Below, piece by piece: positions 33,519 to 43,984 of a stretch of DNA of 64,000 bases (its first letter is position 1; every line of letters starts with the position of its first letter). The DNA comes from Cycas panzhihuaensis (Eukaryota > Cycadophyta), in NCBI GenBank assembly GCA_023213395.1, contig CM041465.1:54629741-54693740 (forward strand), given 5' to 3'. The position numbers and the translations under genes are program-made. The notes below the pieces were generated by a model. That model was not told the DNA's origin, searched no databases, and saw only the letters and a program-made list of their open reading frames with translations.

Positions 33519-33941
33519 ATGGCTCTTTTCATTTTCACCAATGGAAGAAGCTGTGATAATCCTGGCCCTTCCGCCACTGTGTGGATACTCTATGACTCTA
33601 TTGGGCATGACTATCTGCGCTCTGGTATCTTCCTCCTCAAGGCGACCAATAACGAAGCTGAGTACAAGGCCGTTATTAAAGCCCTCACTGATGCATGGCA
33701 TTTCCATCACGGACCCATCATCCTTCTTTGCAACTCCCAAGTGGTGGTGTCTCATCTCACCCAGGTTTACTAGGTGCGGTGCCCACACTTGAGAACCTTG
33801 GCATCGACCACGAGGTCACTATTAGCTCACTTCCAGTCTGTCAACGTTTACCATATTCCCTGGGCCCTCAATGCTGAGGCAGATGGCCTCGTCTACCTCA
33901 TCCTTGAGTGTTGCCTCCCTCTTCTTAGCAACTACCTTTGA
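33519..33941 (+). pseudogene. Archaeal-type RNase H of Tat-4
   Basis: The 141-codon frame has the same length as in Tat-2, starting MALFIFTNGRSCDNPGPS. Two catalytic Asp are changed to Asn (TNGR for TDGG; LCNSQ for CDSQ), each explained by one G-to-A transition; the Glu in ATNNEAEY remains. A TAG at 33771-33773 and the final TGA at 33939-33941 are seen. A pyrimidine-rich CTTCTTTTAGCAG lies just upstream and could be a splice acceptor. Confidence 0.85.
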
Positions 33942-34285
33942 GAGACTTACTTGGCCAGCCCATTGCTCAAGTCTCTGGTCGCCTTTCTTCAGGTTTGTTT
34001 ATTTAGTCTATTGGGTGCCCTCACATCACTCATTACATTTCAGCAACGGGGGCATCACCCCCTTTCATTTTCTTCATTTATAGGTTAACTTTTAGATGAC
34101 ACATAGGCAGCCCCTATGTTGTCCTTATCTCTGTCTCCCTTATCCATTCATTCTGCCATGACACTCACTGACACCCTTGGTCCATATACTATTCATGATT
34201 TATATATATACACATGTGTGACTAACAATTTTTGGTTGTGAGCATTCGCTATCACACCACGCTTCTGAGCGGTGAGGCTCTACTG

Positions 34286-34297
34286 CCAAGGGGGCAA
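34286..34297 (+). promoter_or_regulatory. Polypurine tract of Tat-4
   Basis: CCAAGGGGGCAA lies directly before the 3' LTR start TGTGTCCCAG. Tat-3 has CCAAGGGGACAG in the same place. Confidence 0.75.
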
Positions 34298-36896
34298 TGT
34301 GTCCCAGCTACTGGGAATGGATTTGGGTTGAGTCAACTCAGGTAAGCTCAGGTATATGTTTCTCACTCCCATCCGCACTTTCACTTGGTTGAGTTTGCTT
34401 AGTGAATTACTTGATGTATGCTTACCTATCACTTGTGTGATTACATTATTTTCTTGCCTGATCACGTTGCTTATGCCTGCTGCATACCGCTTAGCCTATG
34501 ACAACCCACCGTGGGGGCACTCCTTAGCGAGTCATGCACCCCATATGGCACTCAGCTGCCCACAACACCTCCACAGTTCCTTGAGCATCATTGTTGGTCA
34601 CGTTTCGTCCACACCAACATCCCTGTCTCTACCAAGAGTCTCCTTCTAAGTATGATAGGACCCCCGTTGAGACCCGTTTCTCTCTTTTGGCCACTTGTCA
34701 GCCACCTGGGTAGGAATTTCCAGCCTGCCCAGCCTCAACATACCTTCTATTTGGATTTAGGCCCTATTTCTGCCATAATTTTAACTGCCAGGCCTGCACC
34801 GCTGCAAATTTAGTGGTACTGCGAAAATTTCTGCGGTGCGAATGTTTAAAATTATTTTTTTAAATAGTCGTGGTAGTTCCTGCTCTTTTTGTGGAACTGC
34901 CATGTGGCTTCCATGCATATGCACCCCCCTGTAACCCTAAATGCTTGTTTAGGGTTAGGGAGAATATAAAACCCAAAAAGTAAGTCATTTGTCTCTAGTC
35001 TCCATTCATTTTTTTTCCACTACTCTAGGTCTCTCTCTAGGACTGTTAGGGAATCTACTCTTTGGCTCTAGTTCTCCTTCCACAGGGATACTTGCTGTGT
35101 CTCAGGACTTGATCTAGTAGCTCAGGCCCTCTCTTTGTAGGTCTACATCGTGGAGGAAGGAATACTCACAACAACTCAATAACACAAGCTCTAAAGTTCT
35201 AAGATCTCAGTTGTGCTCCCACGTTAGCCTCCTCTTGACCCGGGCACGAAAAGCACATCAAGCAGGCTTTTCCCCCTAATTTCTGGTAGGAACAAGCTGT
35301 TTCTTCCTGCTACAAGGTACCTCTTCAATGTTTCTCTAAGATTCATGTTTTTCTCCTTCTTTTTATGAACAGTTTTCAGTCATTTTTGCTCTTGGCTTTG
35401 CACCCCATAAGAGCTTGCCTATTGCTCCTTATTTTACAGTGCTCTTCCTCTCATTTCCTATAAGTTAACTTCAAGGTGGCTGTGCAAGAGGGTTACACAA
35501 GGACAGGTGAAGGGAGAAAGGCGGGATCAGTCCCCTTGTTAGCCTTCTCCCCAAAGGGTCCAAACCCTTCCCTTCCTTCCTCTTTCACCTCATGCCTCCC
35601 TTGGAGTTGGGCCAAGGATTTTGAGAGCCTGTTTCTAGATCTGAAACAGCATTGGCAGCCCCTTGCCACGCTGGTTTTAGACCTACATTTGGAGGTTTTG
35701 GGCACCACATAAGTCCCAAAACCCTTCTCGGTTGGTCTATGACCCTTAGCTCATCCAAACTTGATGATTTACTATCCATAGCACTTCGTCTCTTGGGTTT
35801 GCTTGTATATCATTTTCCCAGTCTATTTCCTCTCTTTGTTGCTATCCCATATAGCTAGTACACTTTGTTTTTCCCTCCCTTGAGGTTATGTAGAGATACT
35901 TGTGGGTGAGTTGGCCATTTCGAGGCTAACTTCTTTATTTTGGATACCGTTTGGTGCTGTTGCTTGTTTGAGTTTTGCTTAGAGTTTTGGAGTAATATGC
36001 AACATTTCTTTGACTTGATTTGCTGTCAGCTTTTTTGTATTTACATATACCTATATTAGGCATATTTGGCATCCCCTCTTCCAGGAGGGAGAAACTCTCA
36101 TGTTGTGATTAGCAGGCTTTGCGGTAACAGAAATACGCACGAGGCGAACTTCTTGATAGGTTAGTCTCTTGTTAGTAGTCTTTCTTTATTTCCTTTTGTC
36201 GTTCTTCATGTTGCTTTGTTTTTTGCATGTTTGGGGAAGGTAAGGTAGCCCTTATTTGCTTACAGCGATCAGCGGCTAGTCTCTCACTTGCATGATAAGT
36301 TTGAGTGGGAGAGTGTGCAAAGAATCGAAGGTCGCAACACTCCAACTGCATTACATTTCTTGGTATTCTTCTTCTTTTTTGTCCTTTCCTATAGTGTTTT
36401 CTTTTACGCATATGTTTGCATGCTAAAACACATAGGAAACGAAAAAGGGAAAAAGAACTCATCCTTGCATTTGTACATCTCTTTTGTTTATAGTTATTTA
36501 TATCACGTGTAAGTAGGTTTTTAGACATGAGTTATCCATTCTTCACTTCCCCTACTGGCCCACATGTAGGACACCCTACTACACACATTTTCTTACACAT
36601 TGCCTTCTCCCTCTCTTGAGAAGGCGTGACTCTTTAGGGTCCCTCTTCCTCTTCCCAGCCATCCAAGGGGTAGGAGGGCCTCTTCTTTTGGGATGACCCA
36701 AGGCCTCGCCTTGCATCCTTCTCTAAAGATTGCCCAAAGGTAATTGGGCACCATTTGCAAGTCCTGAATCCATGCTCTGGCGCACGGACGCCCTGCGTGG
36801 TGTTTTTCTTACCGTTATATCCCACTCATAGCCCGACTACATCTTAGTTAGTCACATCTTGCTAAACATAGGAGACCACCCCGTAGACACATTTCA
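34298..36896 (+). mobile_element. Tat-4 3' LTR
   Basis: The LTR is 2,599 bp, starting TGTGTCCCAGCTACTGGG and ending GACACATTTCA. It is followed by ACCAC and then Tat-3 RT (ATCCTAGCGATTTGCGG). Differences from the 5' LTR are mostly C/T and G/A transitions. Confidence 0.92.
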
Positions 36897-37444
36897 ACCA
36901 CCATCCTAGCGATTTGCGGGCCATCTTCATCTGATGTCGCAAATACCATGTAAGCCTAAACCCTCTTAAGTGTGTGTTTGTCATGACAATTAGCAAACTC
37001 CTTTGTTTCCTTGTTTTAAAACAAGGAATCCAAATTGACCTTGATAAAGTTAAGGCCATCCTTGACATGCCTCCTCCCAAGACTTAATGACAAATCAAGT
37101 CATTCTTGGGTAGATTAGGCTTCCTTAGGTATTTCTTGGCAAACTTTGCCATAAATACAAAACCTCTCACTAACCCATTGAAGAAAGAGGCCCCATTTGT
37201 TTGGCCTCCAAAGGCCCAAGAAGCATTCAAAGAGCTCAAGAGAGCCCTAGCTTCTACTCTGACTTTGGCACTGCCTCTTTTTTATAGGCCTTTCATCCTT
37301 TATACCTCGTCCACTGATGAATCCTTGGGTGCCATGCTTGCTCAAGAAGATGACTCAAGAACTGAGAAAATCATTTATTTCAACAGTCACACCCTTGTTG
37401 CTATTGAGCTTAATTACTCCATCATCAAGAAGGAATGACTCTCC
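36897..37444 (+). pseudogene. Tat-3 segment 2: RT end and first RNase H start
   Basis: The RT resumes after Tat-4: HHPSDLRAIFI, LGRLGFLRYFLANFAINTKPLTNPLKKEAPFVWP, then RNase H LYTSSTDESLGAMLAQED with the catalytic Asp, and IELNYSIIKKE. It ends in TCTCC where Copia-2 is inserted. The homologous uninterrupted sequence is Tat-4 29690-30240. Confidence 0.88.
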
Positions 37445-38093
37445 TATTGGATATTGTGACAACAATGGTTTGAGGCTAAAATTTTAGCATGTTAGTGGCG
37501 CAGTTTCCCCCCCTAATCTTTCTCCGGAGGTTCCAAGGGGGGTGGGAGCCCCCCTTGGCTGGGGGGTATGGGGGGCATGGAACCCCCCCCCCCCGCTAAG
37601 AGAGGGTTTGGAGGTGATAGCCCCCGACCCAAAAAATTAGCCCTGTAAACCATATTAAAATGTAAAGAGAATTAAGGCCATTCGATACAAATACCCTAGA
37701 TTCTATGGTTGAGATTTATGCCTTGGATGTCCCTCTTATGTAGCCTAATTTAGGGTTTTTCTTATTATGTTGTATGTAATGTAATGTACTGTGATGAGGA
37801 TGGCAACTGGTTGTTGTTATTGAGAGCACTCTATTACTGAGATGTAATTTTTCTCCATTTTACAGTAATAAAGATCGATACCTTTCCTATGTGGATGTTT
37901 CCCTAGCACACTGCTAGGGTTTTACCACGTTATATCGGGTGCATATGTGATGTTTGGCTTTCATATTCATGTTATTATATTATCTTTGAGTTTAGTACTT
38001 GCATGTTAAATTCTAGTTTTGATTCCTATAACTAGTTACAAAATAGTTTAGATCTTGTGGTGGTTTAAGATTTGGGACCTTGTATTCTCAACA
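37445..38093 (+). mobile_element. Copia-2 5' LTR (649 bp)
   Basis: It starts TATTGGATATTGTG and ends GTATTCTCAACA. The usual TG start is TA here and in the 3' LTR. Bases 37536-37596 hold several runs of five or more G or C in both strands. Confidence 0.93.
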
Positions 38094-38095
38094 AG

Positions 38096-38107
38096 TGGTA
38101 TCAGAGC
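38096..38107 (+). promoter_or_regulatory. Primer binding site of Copia-2
   Basis: TGGTATCAGAGC begins two bases after the LTR, the standard initiator-Met tRNA site. Confidence 0.95.
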
Positions 38108-38163
38108 CACTTTTTTTTTGCAACGAGTTTGTGAAGGTTTTGGTGTCAGCTTTTCTACACCAA

Positions 38164-38960
38164 ATGGTAAAACTAGTAGGTGCAAAGTTCAAGGTGGAGA
38201 AATTCAATAGCAAGAACAACTTCGAGTTGTGGAAGCTAAAAGCACATGATATTCTTATACAATAAGATTTGTATAAAGGCCTTGCAGGTAAATTGAAGAA
38301 ACCCATAAGGATGAATGATGATGAATAGGATGACTTAGATAAAATGGCACTTATCACAATACGATTGTTCTTGGTAGATGAAGTCTTGTTTAACATCGCA
38401 GGGGAGGAGATAGCAGCAGGATTATGGACCTAGTTGGAAGGCCTGTATATGACCAAATCAGTAACGAATCAAATCTACCTAAAGATGTAACTGTACTCAT
38501 AACAGATAAAGGAAGGTACAAAAATTGCTGACCATTTAAATATTTTCAATACTCTTATTTATCAGTTGACTAGTATTGATATTAAAATTGAGGATGAGGA
38601 TAAGGCTATTACCTTGTTATGCTTATTACCTGAATCCTAGGATAATATTGTCACCTCAATTAGTTTTAGCACTATAGATATATTAGATTATGATTTTGTT
38701 ATGAGTGCTTTGCTAATGGAAGAAGTGTAGAGGAAATCTAGTCTTAAAACCTCGATACCAGAATCTATGACTGTAAGGGGTAGAACGTTTGAGAGAGGAT
38801 AAAACTCTAGGGATACATCGAGGTCCAAATCAAAGAGAAAAAAGAGTAAGCTTAGGTGTTGGCATTGTAATAAGACTAGTCACCTCAAGAAGGATTGCTA
38901 CAAAGGAAGGAGTTCCAGAAAAAGGAAGATCTTGCTAAGGAGGTGAATCAAGTAGAGTTA
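38164..38960 (+). pseudogene. Copia-2 Gag
   Basis: Start MVKLVGAKFKVEKFNSKNNFELWK is a UBN2-type copia gag N-terminus. Later motifs are IADHLNIFNTLIYQL, EDKAITLLCLLPES, and the zinc knuckle CWHCNKTSHLKKDC (38855-38896), with all four ligands present. Stops at Gln and Trp positions break the frame. Confidence 0.88.
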
Positions 38961-38989
38961 AATCAAGGTATAGATGATGATATCTTAGT

Positions 38990-40300
38990 CACTTGTAATG
39001 TTTCTCATTATCATCATGACTAGTTATTAGATTCAGGTGCTTCACACCACATGTATCCACACAAGAGTTGGTTCTCATCATACCGACCTCTTGATGGTGG
39101 TGATGTGCCTATGGGAAATGAAGTTTCTTGTAAGACAGTGGGCATTGGTAGCATCTGAATTAAGATGTTCGATGGAGTAGTTAGAAAATTAACTGAGGTT
39201 AGACATGTACCTGATTTGAAAAGGAATCTGATTTCCTTGGGTGATCTAGATTCGGGTGGATTTAAGCATACAGGTCATGAAGGAGTCCTAAAGGTGTCAA
39301 AGGATACCTTAGTTGTTATGAAAGCCTTAAAGAAAGGAAATCTTTACATTTTAGTGGGAAGTATAGATGTTAGCCAAGCAACTATAGCATCAAAGACTGT
39401 AGAAGATCCAGCTTAGTTATGACATCATAGACTTAGGCACATAAGTGAGAAAGGACTTAAGGTGCTGATAAACTGTAAGTTACTTCCTGACTTACAACTT
39501 TCAGATTTGGCTTTCTATAAACATTTATTTTCAGAAAACAATGTAGACTCAGGTTTAAAGTAGGGAGTCACACTAGTAAAGGCATTCTGGATTACATACA
39601 TTCAGATGTATGGGGACCAACCCCTAAAATATATTATGGAAGATCATTATATTTTATCACATTTATAGATGATTATTCCAGAAAGGTATGGGTCTATTTT
39701 TTGAAAAGAAAATCTAAAGTTTTTAGTGTGTTTAAGCAGTTCAAGGCTCTAGTTGAGAATAGTATTGGTAAGTTAATTAAATATTTAATAATTGACAATG
39801 GAGGTGAGTTCAACTCCTTAGAGTTTGAGAACTATTATAGAGAAGCTGGAATTGAAAGACATAAGACCACTAGCTATACTCCACAGTAAAATGGCATTAC
39901 TGAGCGCATGAATAGGACACTCTTAAAAATAATAAGAAGCATGTTAAGTAATGCTGGAGTGGAGTAGAGCTTGTGGGCAGAAGCTGTTCAAATAGCTTAC
40001 TATCTGGTAAACAGATCACCATCACTTATAATAGATTGCAAGATTCCTAATGAGGTATGGACTGGACATCCATGTGATTATTCAAATTTGAGAGTTTTTG
40101 GTTATGATGCTTATGCCTAGACCAATAAAAGTAAACATTCAAAGTTATACCCAAAATCTAAGAAATGTATCTTTGTTGGTTATGGTGATAAAGATGGTGT
40201 GAAGGGATACAGGTTGTGGGATCCTACTACCCACAAAATCATCATTAACAGAGATGTTGTATTTGATGAATCTCCCCTTATAAAATCAGACAGTGGAGAA
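38990..40300 (+). pseudogene. Copia-2 protease and integrase
   Basis: The protease has LLDSGASHHMYPH. Integrase has the zinc motif start HHRLRHISEKGL. The catalytic motifs are FIDDYSRKVWVYFLK, LIIDNGGEFNS and NGITERMNRTLL, and a C-terminal FVGYGDKDGVKGYRLWDP and INRDVVFDES follow. Stops and at least one frameshift (about 39540-39640) are present. Confidence 0.88.
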
Positions 40301-40429
40301 GTTAAAATGAAACAGGAGCAGTAAGCTGAACATCAATAAGTTAAGTTTGAAATGTAGACATCTATGGAATCAGAAGTACATGAAGATCTTTCTGAAGATG
40401 AATCGTGATAGATTCACGAGTATGTGGAC

Positions 40430-41607
40430 ACTCCTGCACTTAGCAGTTAGAAGATCTACACGAGTTGGTCATCTACCTGATAGGTACAATCCTTCTATTT
40501 CTAGTGCTTTGGTTTCTAATGATGGTGAGCCCATATGTTATCAGGAAGCAGTAGATGATATCCATTGTGAGAAGTGGGAAAGGGCTATGTAGGAAGAGAT
40601 AGATGCATTGAAGAAAAATAATTCATGGGACTTGGTAGAACTTCCACATGGTAGGAAGAGTGTTGGTTGCAGGTGGGTTTTCAAAAAGAAAATAGATGTT
40701 GATGGAAAGGTTGATAAATACATGGAGATACATAGAGATAGGAAAAATAAATCTTAGGCATGGAGATACACAGAGATAGGAAAAATGGTAAGCTATGGTT
40801 ATCACAACAGAAATATATGGAGAAGGTGCTAACTAGGTTTGGTATGGAAAATGTGAAACCAGTGAGTATCCCATTGGCTTCCCACTTCAAGATTTCTTCG
40901 ATTATGAGTCCTAGTAGTGAAGAAGAAAAGGTTTATATGTCTCATGTGCCTTATGCCAGTGCAGTAGGAAGTTTGATGTATGCCATGGTATGTACAAGAC
41001 CTAATATTTTACATGTAGTCAGTGTAGTTAGCAGGTTTATGGAAAATCCAGGAAAGGAACATTGGGCTACAGTGAAATGGGTGCTTTAATATTTGAGAGG
41101 CATAAGTGACTACTGCATCACCTTTGGAGGTACAGGTAATTAGGTTTATGGATATATCAATTCAGACTTTGTAGGAGATTTAGACAAAAGAAGGTCTACT
41201 TTAGGTTATGTTTTCACTCTTGCAAATGGTCCAGTTAGTTGGGTGTCCAAATTGCATAGCACAATTGCACTGTCAACCATGGAAGCTGAATATGTTGCTG
41301 CAACACATGCTTATAAAGAAGCAATCTGGTTATAGGGTCTATTGGTTCAGCTTTGAAGGAGACAGGAAAATATAAAGGTATTTTGTGATAGTCAAAGTGC
41401 CATTTACTTAGCCAACAATCCAACTTATCATAGTAGAACAAAGTATATTGCTCTTAAGTGTCATTTTGTTAGATAGGTTATCGAAGTAGGTGGAGTGGCA
41501 CTTGAGAAGATTCACACAAATTAGAATTATGTTGATATGTTCACAAAACCAGCACCATTAGAGAAGTTCAAATGGTGTTTGACTTCTCTTGGCTTGCAGA
41601 AAAGATG
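40430..41607 (+). pseudogene. Copia-2 RT (catalytic core deleted) and RNase H
   Basis: RT begins RRSTRVGHLPDRYNP, then WERAM*EEIDALKKNNSWDLVELP and GCRWVFKKKIDVDGKVDKY. It jumps directly to MEIHRDRKNGKLWLSQQKYMEKVLTRF, which normally follows the YVDD block. The missing core is about 140 residues. At the jump a 34-bp stretch coding MEIHRDRK is present twice (40720 and 40758). RNase H follows: TMEAEYVAATHAYKEAIWL, VFCDSQSAIYLANN, and the end NYVDMFTKPAPLEKFKWC. Confidence 0.88.
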
Positions 41608-41645
41608 ATGAAGGGTCCAGGAAAGGTACTAGGTAAATTATTGTC

Positions 41646-41656
41646 AAGGTGGAGAT
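41646..41656 (+). promoter_or_regulatory. Polypurine tract of Copia-2
   Basis: AAGGTGGAGAT lies directly before the 3' LTR, the typical copia tract. Confidence 0.85.
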
Positions 41657-42301
41657 TATTGGATATTGTGACAACAATAGTTTAAGGCTAAAATTTTGGC
41701 ATGTTAGCGGCGCGGTTTGCCCCCCTAATCTTTCTCAGGGGGTTCCAAGGGGGGCGGGAGCCCCACTTGGATGGGGGGTGTGGGGGGCATGGAATGCCCC
41801 TCGCTAAGAGGGGGTTCAAGGGCGATAGCCCCCGACATGAAAAATTAGCCCTATAAACCATATTAAAATGTAAAGAGAATTAGGGTCGTTCGATATAAAT
41901 ACCATAGATTCTACAGTTGAGATTTATGCCTTGGATGTCCCTCTCATATAGCTCGATTTAGGGCTTTTCTTATTATGTTATATGTAATGTAATGTACTAT
42001 GATGAGGGTAGTAATTGGTTATTATTCCTGAGAGTACTCTGCTACTGAGATGTACTTTTTCTCTAATTTGCAGCAATAAAGATTGATACCTTTCCTGCGT
42101 GCATGTTTCCCTAGCACACTGCTAGGGTTTTACCACGTTATATCGGGTGCATATGTGATGTTTATCTTTCATATTCATGTTATTATATTATCTCTAAGTT
42201 TAGTACTTGCATGTTAAATTCTAGTTCTGATTCCTGTAACTAGTTGTAAAATAGTTCAGATCTTATGGCGGTTTAGGGTTTGGGACCTTGTATTCTCAAC
42301 A
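41657..42301 (+). mobile_element. Copia-2 3' LTR (645 bp)
   Basis: It starts TATTGGATATTGTG, ends GTATTCTCAACA and is followed by TCTCC and the continuing Tat-3 RNase H. It matches the 5' LTR closely, with scattered transitions and a shorter C run (GAATGCCCCTCGC instead of a run of more than ten C). Confidence 0.93.
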
Positions 42302-43866
42302 TCTCCTTGGTGCATGCTACCAAGAAGTTTAGGCAATACTTACTCAAAAACACTACTCGAGTGATCATCCAATTTGATCCCTTAAGGTATTTGCTAACCC
42401 AATCTGACTTGACAGGTAGGACTGATAAGTGGGTTGTCCTCCTTCAAGAATTTGATCTCCAAATTGTTAATAGGAAATTAAAGAAGGGGATGGTGGTTGC
42501 CAAATAACTTGCTGACATCCCCATCCCAAACTCCTCTAATTCACTTATTGATGATTCCTTACTTGATGAGCCCATTGTTGCTATTCAAAACTTGCCTCCC
42601 CATCCATTGACTGATAGTGAGTGGTATGGGAATATTGTGCGATACCTCGCTAAGTAGCAGTATTATCCTAATATTAGTGATAAGGTTAGTTTATGCATTC
42701 AGGCTACTGCCTAATAGTACTTCCTTATGGAAGAGGTATTGTACAAGAGGTCTTTCAATGGGATCCTTCTCCACTGCATCAATCCTGACGAAGTGGGCCA
42801 AATACTCTATGAATGCCATAATGGTATTTACGGGGGTCATTTTGGAGACTAATCCATGGCCTAAAGGATCCTTCGCATGGGCTATTATTGGCTGTCTCTC
42901 TTTAAGGATGCCCATGCCTATACCCTGCGATGTTGTCGGTGTCAAGAGCATGCCAACGTTATCCGTTCACCTTTAGATCCCTTGCACCCTGTCATATCTC
43001 CATGGCCTTTCTCCTAATGGGGATTAGACCTCATTAGGGCTATAACCCCACCTTCTTCATTACAACACAAGTTTATCTTGACTGCAATGAAATATTTTAC
43101 TAAATGGGTTGAAGTTGTCCCCCTATCCTCTACTCTTGGTAAGATGATAGCTACCTTTGTCTACTAGCATATCATTTGTCGATTTGGGGTTCCTAACATC
43201 TTGATTATAGATAACGAAATCCTCTTCTGTAATAAGGAAATGGATGAACTCTGTGAGAGATTTAAGACATCTCATAAAGCTTCCTCTCCCTATTAACCCT
43301 AGGCCAATAGCCAAATAGAATCTTTTAACAAAACCCTTACTAACATCCTGAATAAAACTATCGCCTAATCTCAAAAAAATTAGCATCTTCAACTTCCTTC
43401 TACCTTATGGTCATACCATACTTCCATCTACACAACTATAGGGATGACCCTGTTCTCCCTTGTGTATGAAACCAAGGCAGTCCTCTCGTTGGAAGTTGAA
43501 ATCCCATCCTTGCAAGTTTCCCTTCAAGGTCTTGTTGATGAGAAGTCCTATCATTAGGCTCGACTCCTAGACCTCAAAGCTTTAGACGAGAAACACTTGA
43601 TTACATATTAAGCGAATCTCACTTCTAAAGCTAAGGTACAAAGGACGTATGATAGACGCCTTCACCCCCACCCTTTACATCCTGGGGACCACATCCTCAA
43701 GTTGGAATAGCTCCATGATTGCTTTTCCAAATTCAGATCTAAATGGTCTGGTCCCTTCATCATTCTTGAAAACCTTGATAACAGTGCCTATAGGATTACA
43801 ACTCTAGAGGGTCTTGAATTTGAAAAAGCTATCAATGATAAGTTCCTTAATAAATTCTACATGTGA
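42302..43866 (+). pseudogene. Tat-3 segment 3: RNase H end and integrase
   Basis: RNase H resumes SLVHATKKFRQYLLKNTTRVIIQFDPLRYLL. Integrase has ECHNGIYGGHFGD and RCCRCQ, then GLDLIRAI, LIIDNEILF, SQIESFNKTL (Asp-Asp-Glu present) and ends NKFYM at TGA 43864-43866. Many stops are present. Confidence 0.88.
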
Positions 43867-43984
43867 CTATCCCTACTCCCAAGTAGAGTTGGCACACCAC
43901 TTCCTATCTTCTCGCTCTGAAATGAGCCTAAACTACCACCCTAATAACTCTTCCATTCTCCCTAACCATAGGCAGAATGGTGGC
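43867..43984 (+). other. Tat-3 3' UTR hairpin unit, interrupted
   Basis: One diverged copy of the 85-bp unit (AATGAGCCTAAACTACC, CCCTAACCATAGGC) runs up to the solo LTR insertion. The sequence continues at 46658. Confidence 0.7.

Larger units (their letters stand above)
22364..36896 (+). mobile_element. Tat-4: complete but decayed Ty3/gypsy element
   Basis: The element is 14,533 bp, flanked by GCCAC (22359-22363) and ACCAC (36897-36901), a 5-bp TSD with one transition. It joins two halves of Tat-3 RT. LTRs of 2,615 and 2,599 bp differ at roughly one position in ten over their first 240 bases, so the insertion is old. It carries all pol domains, a truncated antisense gene and aRNH, all with stops. 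Confidence 0.92.
37445..42301 (+). mobile_element. Copia-2: complete Ty1/copia element with RT core deleted
   Basis: The element is 4,857 bp with LTRs 37445-38093 and 41657-42301 and a perfect TSD TCTCC (37440-37444, 42302-42306). It splits the RNase H of Tat-3. Gag, protease, integrase, the ends of RT and RNase H are recognisable. The RT catalytic core is missing and stops are frequent. Confidence 0.93.
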
